DNA of 64,000 bases from an uncultured Phascolarctobacterium sp. (GTDB lineage: Bacteria > Bacillota > Negativicutes > Acidaminococcales > Acidaminococcaceae), in the NCBI GenBank assembly GCA_900545535.1, contig UQZN01000002.1:108887-172886 (forward strand), in the 5' to 3' direction. Position numbers and translations under genes: made by a program. Numbering within the stretch: position 1 is the stretch's first letter; each line of letters starts with the position of its first letter. The notes beneath the pieces are model-generated. The model was not told where the DNA came from. It searched no databases and worked only from the letters and a program-made list of their open reading frames with translations. Below, piece after piece: positions 41,212-50,993 of this stretch.

Positions 41212-43344
41212 TTAAAACAGATCCTGTTCTTTGGGTACGTCAGCGTTTGCCGCCGCTGATGCATCTTCACTGTCAGCGCCTGGACCGGCGTCAGCTTTTA
41301 CTTCCCCTGCATTAGCCATAGCAGCAGCACCGCCCTGCAGCAAGCGCAGGAATTCTGCTTCATCGATGACGGTAACGCCCAGCTGTTCAGCCTTCGTCAG
41401 CTTACTGCCGGCTTCGGCCCCGGCCACGACATAGTCCGTCTTTTTGCTGACACTGCCGCTGACCTTAGCGCCCACGTCCTGCGCCATTGTCTGCGCTTCA
41501 GCGCGCCCCAGCGTCGGCATCGTCCCGGTAAAGACCATGGTCTTGCCATAAAAGGGATGTTCCTCGCTGACAGCCTGGACCTGCATCTCCATGTTCAGCC
41601 CCAGCTCTTTCAAACGAGCGAGCAAGTCGCGATTCGCCGGCGACGCAAAATAAGTAACGACGCTCTCGGCGATCTTCGGGCCAATATCGTCGATAGCGGC
41701 GATCTGCTCTGCATCAGCCGCCAGCAGGTTTTCAACCGTTCCGAAATGCACTGCCAAAAGCCGCGCCACCTTCGCACCCACATGGCGGATACCCAGACCG
41801 AACAACAAACGGTCAAAGCTCTGCTCTTTGCTGGCAGCAATGGCCTGCACCAGATTTTCAGCTGATTTTTCGCCCATGCGCTCCAGCTCCACCAGCTGTT
41901 CTTTATTCAGTAAGTAAAGATCGCTCACGTCACGGATCAGCCCGGCGTCCAGCAGCTGGTTGATCACCGCCGGGCCGCAGCCGTCGATGTCCATAGCGCC
42001 TTTAGAAGCAAAATGGATCAGTCCTTCGCGTCCCAGCGCCGGACAATGGGGATTAGTGCAACGCAGGGCAGCTTCACCGTCCTTGCGTTCTACATTCCAG
42101 CCACATTCCGGGCATACTGCCGGCATAGTGTAAGGCTCTGTGCCTTCCGGCCGTTTGCCCAGCACCACGTGCAGCACCTCGGGAATGATCTCGCCGGCTT
42201 TATTGATGACCACCGTATCGCCGATGCGGATGTCCTTCGCTTTGATAAAATCCTCGTTATGCAGCGTGGCCCGGCTCACCGTACTGCCCGACAGCCTGAC
42301 CGGCGTCAGCACTGCCGTCGGCGTCAGCACACCGGTACGCCCCACCTGGATCACGATATCCTCCAGTTTGGTTTCCGCCTGCTCCGGCGGGAACTTGAAG
42401 GCAATGGCCCAGCGGGGATCTTTGCCCGTAGCGCCCAGAATATTCTGCTGGTACACAGCATTGACCTTCAGCACCGCGCCGTCCGTATCATAAGCCAGGC
42501 TTTGCCGGCCGGCATCGAATTCTTTAATATATTGTAGCGCCGCGTCGATACTTTTGACTACGCGGTAATTTTCGCTGACCTTGAAACCATATTCCGCCAG
42601 CATCGCCAACGAATCGGCATGCTTGTCCCGCGCGCCTTCGCCTACGGCGTAAGCAAAAAAGCTCAAGGACCGCTGAGCCGTGACGTTGGGATCCAACTGG
42701 CGCAGACTGCCGGCAGCCGCATTACGGGGATTGGCAAATTCGCTCTCCCCTGCCTCCAACCGCTGTTCATTGAGCTGCATAAAAGCATGGCGCGGCATAT
42801 AGACTTCGCCCCGCACGTCCAAAAGCTCCGGCGGCGCTTCGCCATTTTTCAGATTCAGCACTAAAGGGATTGACCTGATCGTACGCACATTAGCCGTCAC
42901 GTTCTCGCCGACCACACCGTCGCCACGGGTAGCGGCCCGCACCAGACGGCCGTTTTCATAGATCAGGCTACAGGCCAGCCCGTCGATCTTCGGCTCCATG
43001 ACATATTCTACTTCGCTGTCTTCCGGCAGACCGCTGCGCACACGCTGGTCAAAGGCCAGCAGTTCTTCGTCTGAAAAAGCATTGCCCAGGCTCAAAAGCG
43101 GCGTCAGGTGTTTGACCTCGGTAAATTCCGGGTTCACCTTGCCGCCCACACGCCGCGTCGGCGAATCGGCCGGCACATCGTCAGGCCAAGCGGCTTCCAG
43201 CTCACGCAGACGCACCAGCAGCCGGTCATACTCGGCGTCGGTGATCTCGGGTGCGTCCAGCACATAATATAAAAATTCGTGGTGGCGGATCTCCGCCCGC
43301 AAATGCTCGGCCTCGTTCTTCGCCTGTGCGCGTTCCATTTCCAT
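41212..43344 (-). CDS. ligA: NAD-dependent DNA ligase
   Basis: 710 residues. Ia domain FLYYVLDAPEITDAEYDRLL for NAD binding, adenylation lysine K119 in EYVMEPKIDGLACSL, then OB fold, four-Cys zinc finger (CPECGW..CTNPHCPAL), helix-hairpin-helix repeats and a BRCT domain (HPFYGKTMVFTGTMPTLGRA). After BRCT it has an extra Ala/Asp-rich tail of about 40 residues ending KEQDLF, not usual for the family. It seals nicks in replication and repair. Site GGGAGGCAGCT. Confidence 0.97.
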   Translation of the reverse strand: MEMERAQAKNEAEHLRAEIRHHEFLYYVLDAPEITDAEYDRLLVRLRELEAAWPDDVPADSPTRRVGGKVNPEFTEVKHLTPLLSLGNAFSDEELLAFDQRVRSGLPEDSEVEYVMEPKIDGLACSLIYENGRLVRAATRGDGVVGENVTANVRTIRSIPLVLNLKNGEAPPELLDVRGEVYMPRHAFMQLNEQRLEAGESEFANPRNAAAGSLRQLDPNVTAQRSLSFFAYAVGEGARDKHADSLAMLAEYGFKVSENYRVVKSIDAALQYIKEFDAGRQSLAYDTDGAVLKVNAVYQQNILGATGKDPRWAIAFKFPPEQAETKLEDIVIQVGRTGVLTPTAVLTPVRLSGSTVSRATLHNEDFIKAKDIRIGDTVVINKAGEIIPEVLHVVLGKRPEGTEPYTMPAVCPECGWNVERKDGEAALRCTNPHCPALGREGLIHFASKGAMDIDGCGPAVINQLLDAGLIRDVSDLYLLNKEQLVELERMGEKSAENLVQAIAASKEQSFDRLLFGLGIRHVGAKVARLLAVHFGTVENLLAADAEQIAAIDDIGPKIAESVVTYFASPANRDLLARLKELGLNMEMQVQAVSEEHPFYGKTMVFTGTMPTLGRAEAQTMAQDVGAKVSGSVSKKTDYVVAGAEAGSKLTKAEQLGVTVIDEAEFLRLLQGGAAAMANAGEVKADAGPGADSEDASAAANADVPKEQDLF

Positions 43345-43418
43345 AGCTGCCTCCCTCGTTGTGCCGCCTTGCGGCGTGCAGTATATTTATCTTTTGCTTT
43401 TTGGGGTTTGTTTTTTTG

Positions 43419-43450
43419 TTCAACAATTAGCTTGTTGAATTTATTTTTTC
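43419..43450 (+). terminator. Hairpin with T run upstream of ligA
   Basis: TTCAACAA/TTGTTGAA followed by TTTATTTTTT on the + strand. No + gene reads into it, so its role is unclear. Confidence 0.4.
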
Positions 43451-43495
43451 TCTTTTTCTATGCCGCTTTCTTCCAGAAGCAAGCAGCGCAAAGAC

Positions 43496-44035
43496 TTTTC
43501 TCTTTATAATGTTCATTTCTTTTAGCAGTAAAAGAAACGAACCAAAGAAAAACCGGCACGTCGCAGATTTTTATTTTGCTTCGCTCAACGGCGGCTCCGC
43601 GAAACTCGGCATTGTTGCCGAAGATAAATCATCTGAGCAACAATGCCTCAAACAAGTCACTCCGCTTTCGCCTTATTCGCATCGCACATAACAAAATCTG
43701 CTCAATGTGCCCTAACACCCTACGTTCTACTGCTTTAGCCAATAAATACGGATAACAGCAGGCTGTAGATACATTGCTTATGAAATTCAGCAGTAATTTG
43801 TACGATGCAGGGTTTTGAGCGCACATTGTGATCTAGTCCGCTGTGTGCGACGTGAGCTGTAAGCGCTGAAGGGACTGTTTGAGCAGCACAGCTGCGAGTT
43901 GCCCGGAAGCCGGACAGCGAACAAAGCTAAACAGGACTCATCACAGTGCGCAAGCTTCTTTGCTGCCCTTTCTTCTCGAAGAAAGGGCTATTAAAATTTT
44001 GCCGCCAAAAGAAATGAACATCTAAAAAGAGAAAA
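43496..44035. repeat. Non-coding element with about 40-bp inverted-repeat ends
   Basis: The left end 43496-43534 and the reverse complement of 43996-44035 match over most of 40 bp, including ATGTTCATTTCTTTT and TTTTCTCTTT. Between them are no convincing genes, only scattered stops, short hairpins (for example CTTTCTTC..GAAGAAAG at 43970-43987) and GC-richer parts. It resembles a miniature (MITE-like) or otherwise dispersed intergenic repeat inserted between ligA and pcrA. No target duplication was confirmed. Confidence 0.5.
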
Positions 44036-44067
44036 CTAAAGCAACAAAAAACAAAATTAAAATATTT

Positions 44068-44110
44068 ATAAAAAATTCTACTTACGTTTCTTGTGACACA
44101 AGAAACGTAA
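44068..44110 (-). terminator. Terminator after pcrA
   Basis: Perfect 14-bp palindrome TTACGTTTCTTGTG/CACAAGAAACGTAA (44082-44110), one-base centre, then a T-rich run on the minus strand. Confidence 0.75.
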
Positions 44111-44111
44111 A

Positions 44112-46340
44112 TCACACCTTCTTCAACACCGCATACTTGGTCAGCAAACTGCGGATACCGGCGCCGGCAAAAGCGATCTTCACTTCCTGACCGTCCTGCG
44201 ACGAAGCCACGCTGACGACAGTGCCCACGCCCCATTTTGCATGGCTCACCTTGTCGCCGGCCTTAAAGTCGCCGCCGGCAGCGCCGCCCGCCATATTAAC
44301 ATTCTGCCTGGGAATAAAACTCTCCTGTCCACCCAAGAACCAGTTTGTATCACGGCTCCGCTTCTGCGGCTTCGTTTCCACCATATTGATCGTCCTGCGC
44401 TCTAAAGCCGGACGTTTAAAAACTGTCACCAGATTGCGCGGTACTTCCTGTAAAAACCGTGACGGCGGATACGATACCGTATGCCCGTAAATCGTCCGCA
44501 TCTTGGCATTGCTCAAAAAAAGCTGCTTTTCCGCACGGGTAATGCCCACATAGCATAAACGGCGCTCTTCCTCCACTTCTTCCTCGTCCATCAGCGTCCG
44601 CGCATGCGGGAAGATACCTTCCTCCATGCCGGCCAGAAAAACGACGGGGAATTCCAGGCCTTTGGAAGAATGCAGCGTCATCAAAGTGATCGCTTCTTCA
44701 CCCAGCTCGGCATCGTCGATATCCGACACCAGAGCCACGTGGCCCAGGAAATTCTCCAGATTGTTCTCCTCTTCTGTCTTGGCAAACTCCTGCCCGACAG
44801 AGATCAATTCCATCAGGTTGTCGATACGGCTCTGCGCCTGCGCCGTATGCTCATTGCGCAGCTCCTCCATATAACCAGTCTTGTTCAGCACCTGCTCGAT
44901 CAACTCTTCCACAGGCACGTTATCAGCCTGGTTCATCAAATCGAAAATGATCGCCGCCAGCTCGTCCAGCTTACTGATAAAACGGACGCTCAGCCCTTCG
45001 ACCTGAGACGCATTGGAAACCACGTCAAAAAGTGACAGCCCGTTTTCAGCAGCGTGCGCCTGCAGCCTGGCCAAAGTAGCGTCGCCGATACCGCGGCGCG
45101 GCACGTTGATGATCCGCAGCAGGCTCAGCGAATCCGCAGGATTAAAGATCACGCGCAGATACGCGATGATATCCTTGATCTCCTTACGTTCGTAGAATTT
45201 TAACCCGCCTACCATATTATAAGTGATACCGCTCTTAATGAGCATTTCCTCAAAAATACGCGACTGGGTATTTGTACGGTACAAGACCGCCATCTCGCCC
45301 AGCTTCATGTTCTGCTGCGCCTGCAGCTCCTGCAGCTTTTCGATCACAAAACGGGCCTCATCGCGCTCGTCGATAGCCTGAAAATAAGTGATCGCCACGC
45401 CATTCGCATTATCCGTCCATAGATTTTTCGGCTTGCGGCCGGTATTATTTTCAATGACCGCATTGGCAGCATCCAAAATGACCTGCGTACTGCGGTAATT
45501 CTGCTCCAGCTTGATGACCTTAGCTTCGGGATAATCCTTTTCAAAATCAAGGATATTCTGGATATCCGCACCGCGCCAGCCGTAGATACTCTGGTCGGCA
45601 TCGCCCACCACGCAGATATTGCGGTGCCGCGCCGCCAAAAGCTTCGTCAGCAGATACTGGGCATGGTTGGTGTCCTGATATTCGTCCACCAGCAGATAAT
45701 CGAACCGCGCCTGATACTTCTCACGCACCTCATCGTTTTCCTGCAGCAGGCGGATCGACAGCACCAGCAGATCGTCAAAATCCACCGCATTATTGACCAG
45801 CAGCTTATTCTGATACCGTTCATAGATCTCCGCCACCTTCTGATTATAAAAATCCGAAGCCGCTTTACTGAAATCACTGACGCTTTGCAGCTGGTTTTTG
45901 GCATTGGAGATACGCGCCGCGATGCCGGACGGCTGAAAGCGCTTTTCATCCAGATTCAGTTCTTTTAAGATCTGTTTGATCAGGTTCTGGCTGTCGCTGC
46001 TGTCATAGATAGCAAAATTACTGCCATACCCGCCTAATTTAGTTATCTCCATCCGCAAAAAACGGGCGCAAAAAGCATGAAAGGTAAACAGCCAGACATC
46101 TTTAGCTGCCGCTCCTGCCATTTTATCGACGCGCTCGCGCATTTCCGCGGCTGCTTTATTGGTAAATGTGATTGCTAAAATACGGTAAGGACGCACGCCC
46201 TGCTGCAGCAGATGTGCGATCCGGCAGGTCAAGACCTTGGTCTTGCCGCTGCCCGCGCCTGCCATGATCAGCATCGGTCCGTTAGTTGTCTGTACTGCTT
46301 CGGCCTGCTCTGGATTCAGGCCCGCTAAGGTCTCTGTCAT
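44112..46340 (-). CDS. pcrA: ATP-dependent DNA helicase PcrA/UvrD
   Basis: About 742 residues. Walker A PMLIMAGAGSGKTKVLTCRI, motif Ia AITFTNKAAAEMRER, motif II LLVDEYQDTNHAQ, motif III VVGDADQSIYGWRGAD, motif IV NYRSTQVIL, motif V ITLMTLHSSKGLEFPVVFLA and motif VI RRLCYVGITRAEKQLF are all present. The C-terminal PcrA-type Tudor-like domain ends FKAGDKVSHAKWGVGTVVSV. It unwinds DNA in repair and removes recombinase and RNA polymerase. Start chosen at ATG 46340, four codons inside the open frame, behind GGAGGAACCA. Confidence 0.97.
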   Translation of the reverse strand: MTETLAGLNPEQAEAVQTTNGPMLIMAGAGSGKTKVLTCRIAHLLQQGVRPYRILAITFTNKAAAEMRERVDKMAGAAAKDVWLFTFHAFCARFLRMEITKLGGYGSNFAIYDSSDSQNLIKQILKELNLDEKRFQPSGIAARISNAKNQLQSVSDFSKAASDFYNQKVAEIYERYQNKLLVNNAVDFDDLLVLSIRLLQENDEVREKYQARFDYLLVDEYQDTNHAQYLLTKLLAARHRNICVVGDADQSIYGWRGADIQNILDFEKDYPEAKVIKLEQNYRSTQVILDAANAVIENNTGRKPKNLWTDNANGVAITYFQAIDERDEARFVIEKLQELQAQQNMKLGEMAVLYRTNTQSRIFEEMLIKSGITYNMVGGLKFYERKEIKDIIAYLRVIFNPADSLSLLRIINVPRRGIGDATLARLQAHAAENGLSLFDVVSNASQVEGLSVRFISKLDELAAIIFDLMNQADNVPVEELIEQVLNKTGYMEELRNEHTAQAQSRIDNLMELISVGQEFAKTEEENNLENFLGHVALVSDIDDAELGEEAITLMTLHSSKGLEFPVVFLAGMEEGIFPHARTLMDEEEVEEERRLCYVGITRAEKQLFLSNAKMRTIYGHTVSYPPSRFLQEVPRNLVTVFKRPALERRTINMVETKPQKRSRDTNWFLGGQESFIPRQNVNMAGGAAGGDFKAGDKVSHAKWGVGTVVSVASSQDGQEVKIAFAGAGIRSLLTKYAVLKKV

Positions 46341-46489
46341 TGGTTCCTCCATCTGTTCGGCACTGCCTGTGCCGCAGTTTTTTATTTTATCGTAACTTTA
46401 ATATTATTCGCTTCAGATTCATTTTTTCCTGCCCAAAACAAAATAAAATATCCCAGCATGTAGTTAACCACACTAGGACATTTACTAAT

Positions 46490-47788
46490 TTACATTAAAA
46501 TATTTTTTATATGAGAAACTACTTCATCAACTATATCGTCTTCTTTTGTTAAGTCAACAAACATCACTTTTATACAAACACTTTTGTCATCAGCATAATA
46601 TTCCAAAGACTGTTTATCACATTTATCATTATATGGATATAGCAATATTATTTGTTTAGCTGTATATCTTTTAGCATAAGCGTACATCTGATACATATCT
46701 TGTTGTAATATACCAATTTTTCCACCATTTCCCAACATCAATAATTTCCATTTAGTGTCCAAAACTATTGTTTTATTATCATGTTTTATTACTATATCAG
46801 GTCTTAATCTAAATTTCTGCGGTATATCAAACAAATAAATTTTCTGTTCCTGAATACTTACTTCATAGTCAGTTCTCTCAAAACTCTTTTTTAAAAGTTT
46901 TGCTATGTAACTTTCAAACAATAACTCCATAGGAAATAATAAAGCACACAAATTATTATCACCTGCAAACACATTAAAACTATTTCCGTCTAAAAAAGCT
47001 CTACAAATGTTCAAAACATCTGCATAACCAGTCATCCCACGTTCAAACCGACATTTTAGAAAATCATCCTCATAATTTTTAGATGGAGATACATCAGAAA
47101 AAAACTTCAACAATTGTATAATACTTTTTAGATTCTGCGAACAACAGTGGTGCTTCTGTAAAAACAGTAACGTACTTTTAATTATTTTATTCTCAGGTCT
47201 GTCTAAAGCAAAAACATCATATTCAATAAAATGTTTTTCATCTGTAAAATTCTCTCGCAAATGTTCTCTGATCTGCAATTTTCCTTTGAAATAGGCTTCA
47301 TTGTCACAACAAGTAAGATAACCTGATTTTAGCCCCTGCTTCACTAAAACAGTTAACATGTCAATAAATATTTTAATAAAAATTTCCCATATATTCTTTT
47401 TCTGAACGTTTATATTTGATTCGGAGATTTTTTTAAAAGGCATATTCTTTACAGACAGAAGCATTTTAAAAAATATTTCTTTAACCTTCTCGTCACTTAA
47501 CGTATCGCTATTTGGCGAATAAATTTTAGGCAATATTTCTAAACTAGTTTGCGAGCCAAAATTGATTGTGCCAACAAAATTACACGCTGTAATAACTTTA
47601 CCTACTTGACTTCTATATGTAATTTTCATTAATTCTAAAACATTGTTATCATCACTTCTGCTATTTTTCAAAATAAAACTTTCCAGTTTAGCAAAATTTC
47701 TACTATCCAAATAGCCATATCCCTGCATTCCCTTAACACAACAAAAACTTTGATATTCTTTTATCATAACAACACTGTTAGTTTTCAC
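46490..47788 (-). CDS. mcrC: McrC-like nuclease subunit of a type IV restriction system
   Basis: 432 residues. The N-terminal part (ITACNFVGTINFGSQTSLEI then LPKIY) is the McrC beta domain. The nuclease site is FRLRPDIVIKHDNKTIVLDT then KWK, a PD-(D/E)xK core with D, D and K in place. McrC bridges to the McrB hexamer and cuts DNA carrying modified cytosine. The gene is AT rich compared with neighbouring pcrA and ends close behind it. It follows mcrB by 21 bp. Confidence 0.9.
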   Translation of the reverse strand: MKTNSVVMIKEYQSFCCVKGMQGYGYLDSRNFAKLESFILKNSRSDDNNVLELMKITYRSQVGKVITACNFVGTINFGSQTSLEILPKIYSPNSDTLSDEKVKEIFFKMLLSVKNMPFKKISESNINVQKKNIWEIFIKIFIDMLTVLVKQGLKSGYLTCCDNEAYFKGKLQIREHLRENFTDEKHFIEYDVFALDRPENKIIKSTLLFLQKHHCCSQNLKSIIQLLKFFSDVSPSKNYEDDFLKCRFERGMTGYADVLNICRAFLDGNSFNVFAGDNNLCALLFPMELLFESYIAKLLKKSFERTDYEVSIQEQKIYLFDIPQKFRLRPDIVIKHDNKTIVLDTKWKLLMLGNGGKIGILQQDMYQMYAYAKRYTAKQIILLYPYNDKCDKQSLEYYADDKSVCIKVMFVDLTKEDDIVDEVVSHIKNILM

Positions 47789-47809
47789 TTAACCAACCTC
47801 TTACCGTTA

Positions 47810-50470
47810 TCAGCACATATTTGTGTAAAATGTTATTTTTTCCAACGCTTTAAAATTCAACCTTTTTATTCCATCGTCTCCCAAATCAAAATTGTATAAA
47901 CTCAACAAATCATTATCATTACAATACTTAACCGAAACTAACCTATCAGCCTCATCGTTTCGTTTATCAGATAAAACAAAACTTATTTTTTCGTAATCAT
48001 CATAAAAATATTCTTGTAAAAGTGGTATAATTTTAAACTCAAAAACATACCTTAAATCAGTAACAGTAGCCTTTGGTGCTAAGCATGTAAAATACGCATG
48101 CCCAATAGTATGTTCACGATCGTATAATAATTCTATCTTCTCATTCATTGTTCCCAACATCTCAGCCAAATTTATAGAAGTATTGTTACCTTCATCATCA
48201 ACAATACGAATGTTTTCTAAACTTGATACTTTAGGCTGCATTTCTATAAATGTAAACCGTCTACGTAATGCTGTATCAATAAATGCTATTGAACGATCTG
48301 CCGTATTCATAGTACCAACTATATAAACATTTTTGGGGATACCAAACTCTTTTTTAGAGTAAGGGAGCTTCATTCTTAATTCTTCTTCGGCACCAATTCT
48401 TTTCGAAGGTTCAATTAAAGTTATAAGCTCTCCAAAAATCTTGGATATATTTCCTCTATTAATTTCATCAATAATAAAAACAAATGGTTCATTGTCATTT
48501 ACAAAAGAATTATAATTACTGCTGTATTTTTTTACTATCTCTAAAGCATCAGCAACAGTAATTCTATTTAATTTATAAATAGTACTTAGTGTCATTGCAA
48601 TGCCGCCATTAAGCTGTCGTATGTTTTCTCGTATTCCCTTAACCAACCATTTTACTTTACGAGACCGCTGATAATCATTGTTGATACTTTCAAGCCATTC
48701 ATATTCACCTGTAACTACACCAATACCATCAATAGTATCTTCGCTATAGCAGGAAAAAACAATATCACCAATTTGCATAGTTTCAATGAATTGTTTTAAA
48801 ATTGCTTTGCCTCCAACAGCAAAAGAACATTTCTCAAAATCAATATCTTTTCCATATTCACTCCAACCAATTCTTATCCGCTCATGAGCGTCGTCAAAAC
48901 AATCTTTGCGTACAAGATTTTCTCCTGTACCCATCAAAGAAACTTTCCATATAACAGCATTATCCCTTAACCCATAACCAATTTCTTTTAAAACTTCCGA
49001 ATTTCTTGCTTTATTACAAAATTGTTTAAAAACTCCATCTTCCAGCTTATATTTAAGCTTTGATCCAGAATCACTCATATCAGCCTCATCAGCAGTCTCT
49101 AAAATCGGGCGTATCCCTTCTATAAATTCCTCATAGCTATATGACTGATGAAAGGTAACACATTCGATTCTGTTATTTGATGAATCTTTATATGCATCAA
49201 ATCTTTTTTTCACTTCACTACGGTTTTCATTTTTAATCTCATCAAAAGATTTACCTTCAATGATTGCCACAGCATAATTTACTGCATTATATGTTTTTCC
49301 AGTTCCAGGAGGTCCGTATAAAATAATGTTTTCAGGAATTTTTTCGAATGTCCCTACATAACAATCTGTATTATATTTACTTAAATCCATTTTCATTAAA
49401 GCCTCCTTTAATTCAGGCCGCAGTTTCCATAAAAATCGTTTACGGTCATCATCTTCAATAACATTTTTACCCTGAAACAAAATTGGCCAAAATTTTTCCT
49501 CTTCTTTTGCATTTTTATAAGCAATACAATGGGTCGCCTTTCTCACCCTAGCAGCAAGCGCAATACATTCAGCATTGAAATGATTATATGTCAAAACCCC
49601 CTTGCCATAAACACGACTTAAGTTCACACAAGTAGATTGATCATCTTGTTCTAAAAACATTTTCATAATATACAAACTAGTATCATTGAAAACTTTTTTA
49701 TCATGTAACAATTCTAACCATTTTTCTACACTGATTCCCGGAATATATTCTTTTATTTTTGGAATAAAATCATTTACTGCCATACTGTTCAACCTACTCC
49801 CAAAATAAATAATATCATCAACCAGCAAATGTAATTTATCATCGGCCTTAGGCCATTTACGCTGTCGTACTGAATTCAACTCCAATAATTCTTTATCGTT
49901 CTGAATACAATCTAGTACTACATCACATAATTCAAAATACTTTTTTACTTTTTCTAATGGCCTGCTAGAAGCTATTTCAGTTTTTATGCAATCAGCAAAA
50001 TCCCTGTATTTCACCCATTTGTAAATATAATAATTTTCCGGATACTTCAAAAACAAATATATTGTAACTGCTTTAGCATCTTGTTGACATCCTCTTCTAA
50101 AAGTTTTTGAAACTTCTTTTCCTGAATTTATAATTGCATTATAAAGACTCTCTATACTATCTAAAAAACTTTTTATACGTTCTAAAACATCTACTTTTTC
50201 ATCATAAAGATTTATAAATATTCTTTTTACTTTCTCCGGTTCTAATTTCGCCATTTCACAAATAGTGTCCCTAGGAAAAGAACCTACGGCTAAAAGATTA
50301 TATGTTTTATTCAGAGATATTTTAAGCATATCTGCAAAATTTTCTGCATCTATATGCCAATTTTCCTGAAAATGTTGTACCGCTTCCCATTTATAATCTT
50401 CGTCTTTCCTAATTTTAGAAAAGTTACTTTTATAATCAGAAATAATTTGTTTTAAAATAACATAATCCAT
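47810..50470 (-). CDS. mcrB: McrB-like AAA+ NTPase with inserted EVE-like domain
   Basis: 886 residues. The first 370 are a helical region of unknown fold, probably the DNA recognition part. Walker A is NIILYGPPGTGKTYN (about 381-395), Walker B is FVFIIDEINRGNISKIFGEL, and VGTMNTADRSIAF with TALRRRFTFIEM completes the McrB signature. Between Walker A and B an extra stretch (about 505-620) reads VIWKVSLMGTGENLVRKDCF and GDIVFSCYSEDTIDGIGVVT, an EVE-like fold that in other restriction enzymes reads modified bases. It powers translocation by GTP hydrolysis together with McrC. AT rich. Confidence 0.88.
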   Translation of the reverse strand: MDYVILKQIISDYKSNFSKIRKDEDYKWEAVQHFQENWHIDAENFADMLKISLNKTYNLLAVGSFPRDTICEMAKLEPEKVKRIFINLYDEKVDVLERIKSFLDSIESLYNAIINSGKEVSKTFRRGCQQDAKAVTIYLFLKYPENYYIYKWVKYRDFADCIKTEIASSRPLEKVKKYFELCDVVLDCIQNDKELLELNSVRQRKWPKADDKLHLLVDDIIYFGSRLNSMAVNDFIPKIKEYIPGISVEKWLELLHDKKVFNDTSLYIMKMFLEQDDQSTCVNLSRVYGKGVLTYNHFNAECIALAARVRKATHCIAYKNAKEEEKFWPILFQGKNVIEDDDRKRFLWKLRPELKEALMKMDLSKYNTDCYVGTFEKIPENIILYGPPGTGKTYNAVNYAVAIIEGKSFDEIKNENRSEVKKRFDAYKDSSNNRIECVTFHQSYSYEEFIEGIRPILETADEADMSDSGSKLKYKLEDGVFKQFCNKARNSEVLKEIGYGLRDNAVIWKVSLMGTGENLVRKDCFDDAHERIRIGWSEYGKDIDFEKCSFAVGGKAILKQFIETMQIGDIVFSCYSEDTIDGIGVVTGEYEWLESINNDYQRSRKVKWLVKGIRENIRQLNGGIAMTLSTIYKLNRITVADALEIVKKYSSNYNSFVNDNEPFVFIIDEINRGNISKIFGELITLIEPSKRIGAEEELRMKLPYSKKEFGIPKNVYIVGTMNTADRSIAFIDTALRRRFTFIEMQPKVSSLENIRIVDDEGNNTSINLAEMLGTMNEKIELLYDREHTIGHAYFTCLAPKATVTDLRYVFEFKIIPLLQEYFYDDYEKISFVLSDKRNDEADRLVSVKYCNDNDLLSLYNFDLGDDGIKRLNFKALEKITFYTNMC

Positions 50471-50609
50471 AATAATATCCCCTTAAAATTTTCCTTTATT
50501 TTATAAATATAATGTTATTTTTTTATTCTACATCAAAATATATTTTCCTGCCCGTATCAAATACTCATTTAACAAAAATAAAAATACCACTCGTAATACC
50601 TTTTAATCA

Positions 50610-50993
50610 TTACCCGCCTGCCAGCCTGCTGATAATTTCCGTATCGGCAGGGCAGAAATCGTACTGCGGCAGCGCTGACGGCTGCACCCATAAAATTTCC
50701 TGATGCACCCTTTTCTGCGGTACGCCGCTGTTGATCCTGGCTTCAAAAAACGTAACTGTCACTTCATTTTCGGGATATGTATAGCCGGCCTGTTCAGCCA
50801 GCCCTGCGACCTCTATTTCGACGCCCAGTTCTTCACGGCATTCACGCACTAAACACTCTGCTGCCGTTTCGCCCGCCTCCTGCTTGCCGCCGGGAAATTC
50901 CCATAAAAAGGCGCAGCTGCCGCCAGCCCCGCGCCGGCAGATCAATATTTCTCCTGCTGCATTGCGAATGATCGCCGCTGATACCAAAATCAT
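50610..50993 (-). CDS. NUDIX hydrolase, MutT-like
   Basis: 127 residues. Nudix box GGKQEAGETAAECLVRECRE followed by ELGVE, complete with G, E, RE and EE residues. The start ILVSAAIIRNAAGEILICRR and the end YDFCPADTEIISRLAG resemble 8-oxo-dGTP or CTP pyrophosphohydrolases of the MutT type. Its GC content is normal for the chromosome, unlike the AT-rich DUF2075 gene upstream, yet its ATG overlaps the DUF2075 stop (ATGA). It may sanitise nucleotides, or act with the defence genes. Confidence 0.85.
   Translation of the reverse strand: MILVSAAIIRNAAGEILICRRGAGGSCAFLWEFPGGKQEAGETAAECLVRECREELGVEIEVAGLAEQAGYTYPENEVTVTFFEARINSGVPQKRVHQEILWVQPSALPQYDFCPADTEIISRLAGG

Noticed and set aside
43509..43691. 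Plus-strand ORF of 60 codons in the ligA-pcrA gap
   Set aside because: Lies inside the inverted-repeat element, low-quality composition; more likely part of a non-coding repeat.
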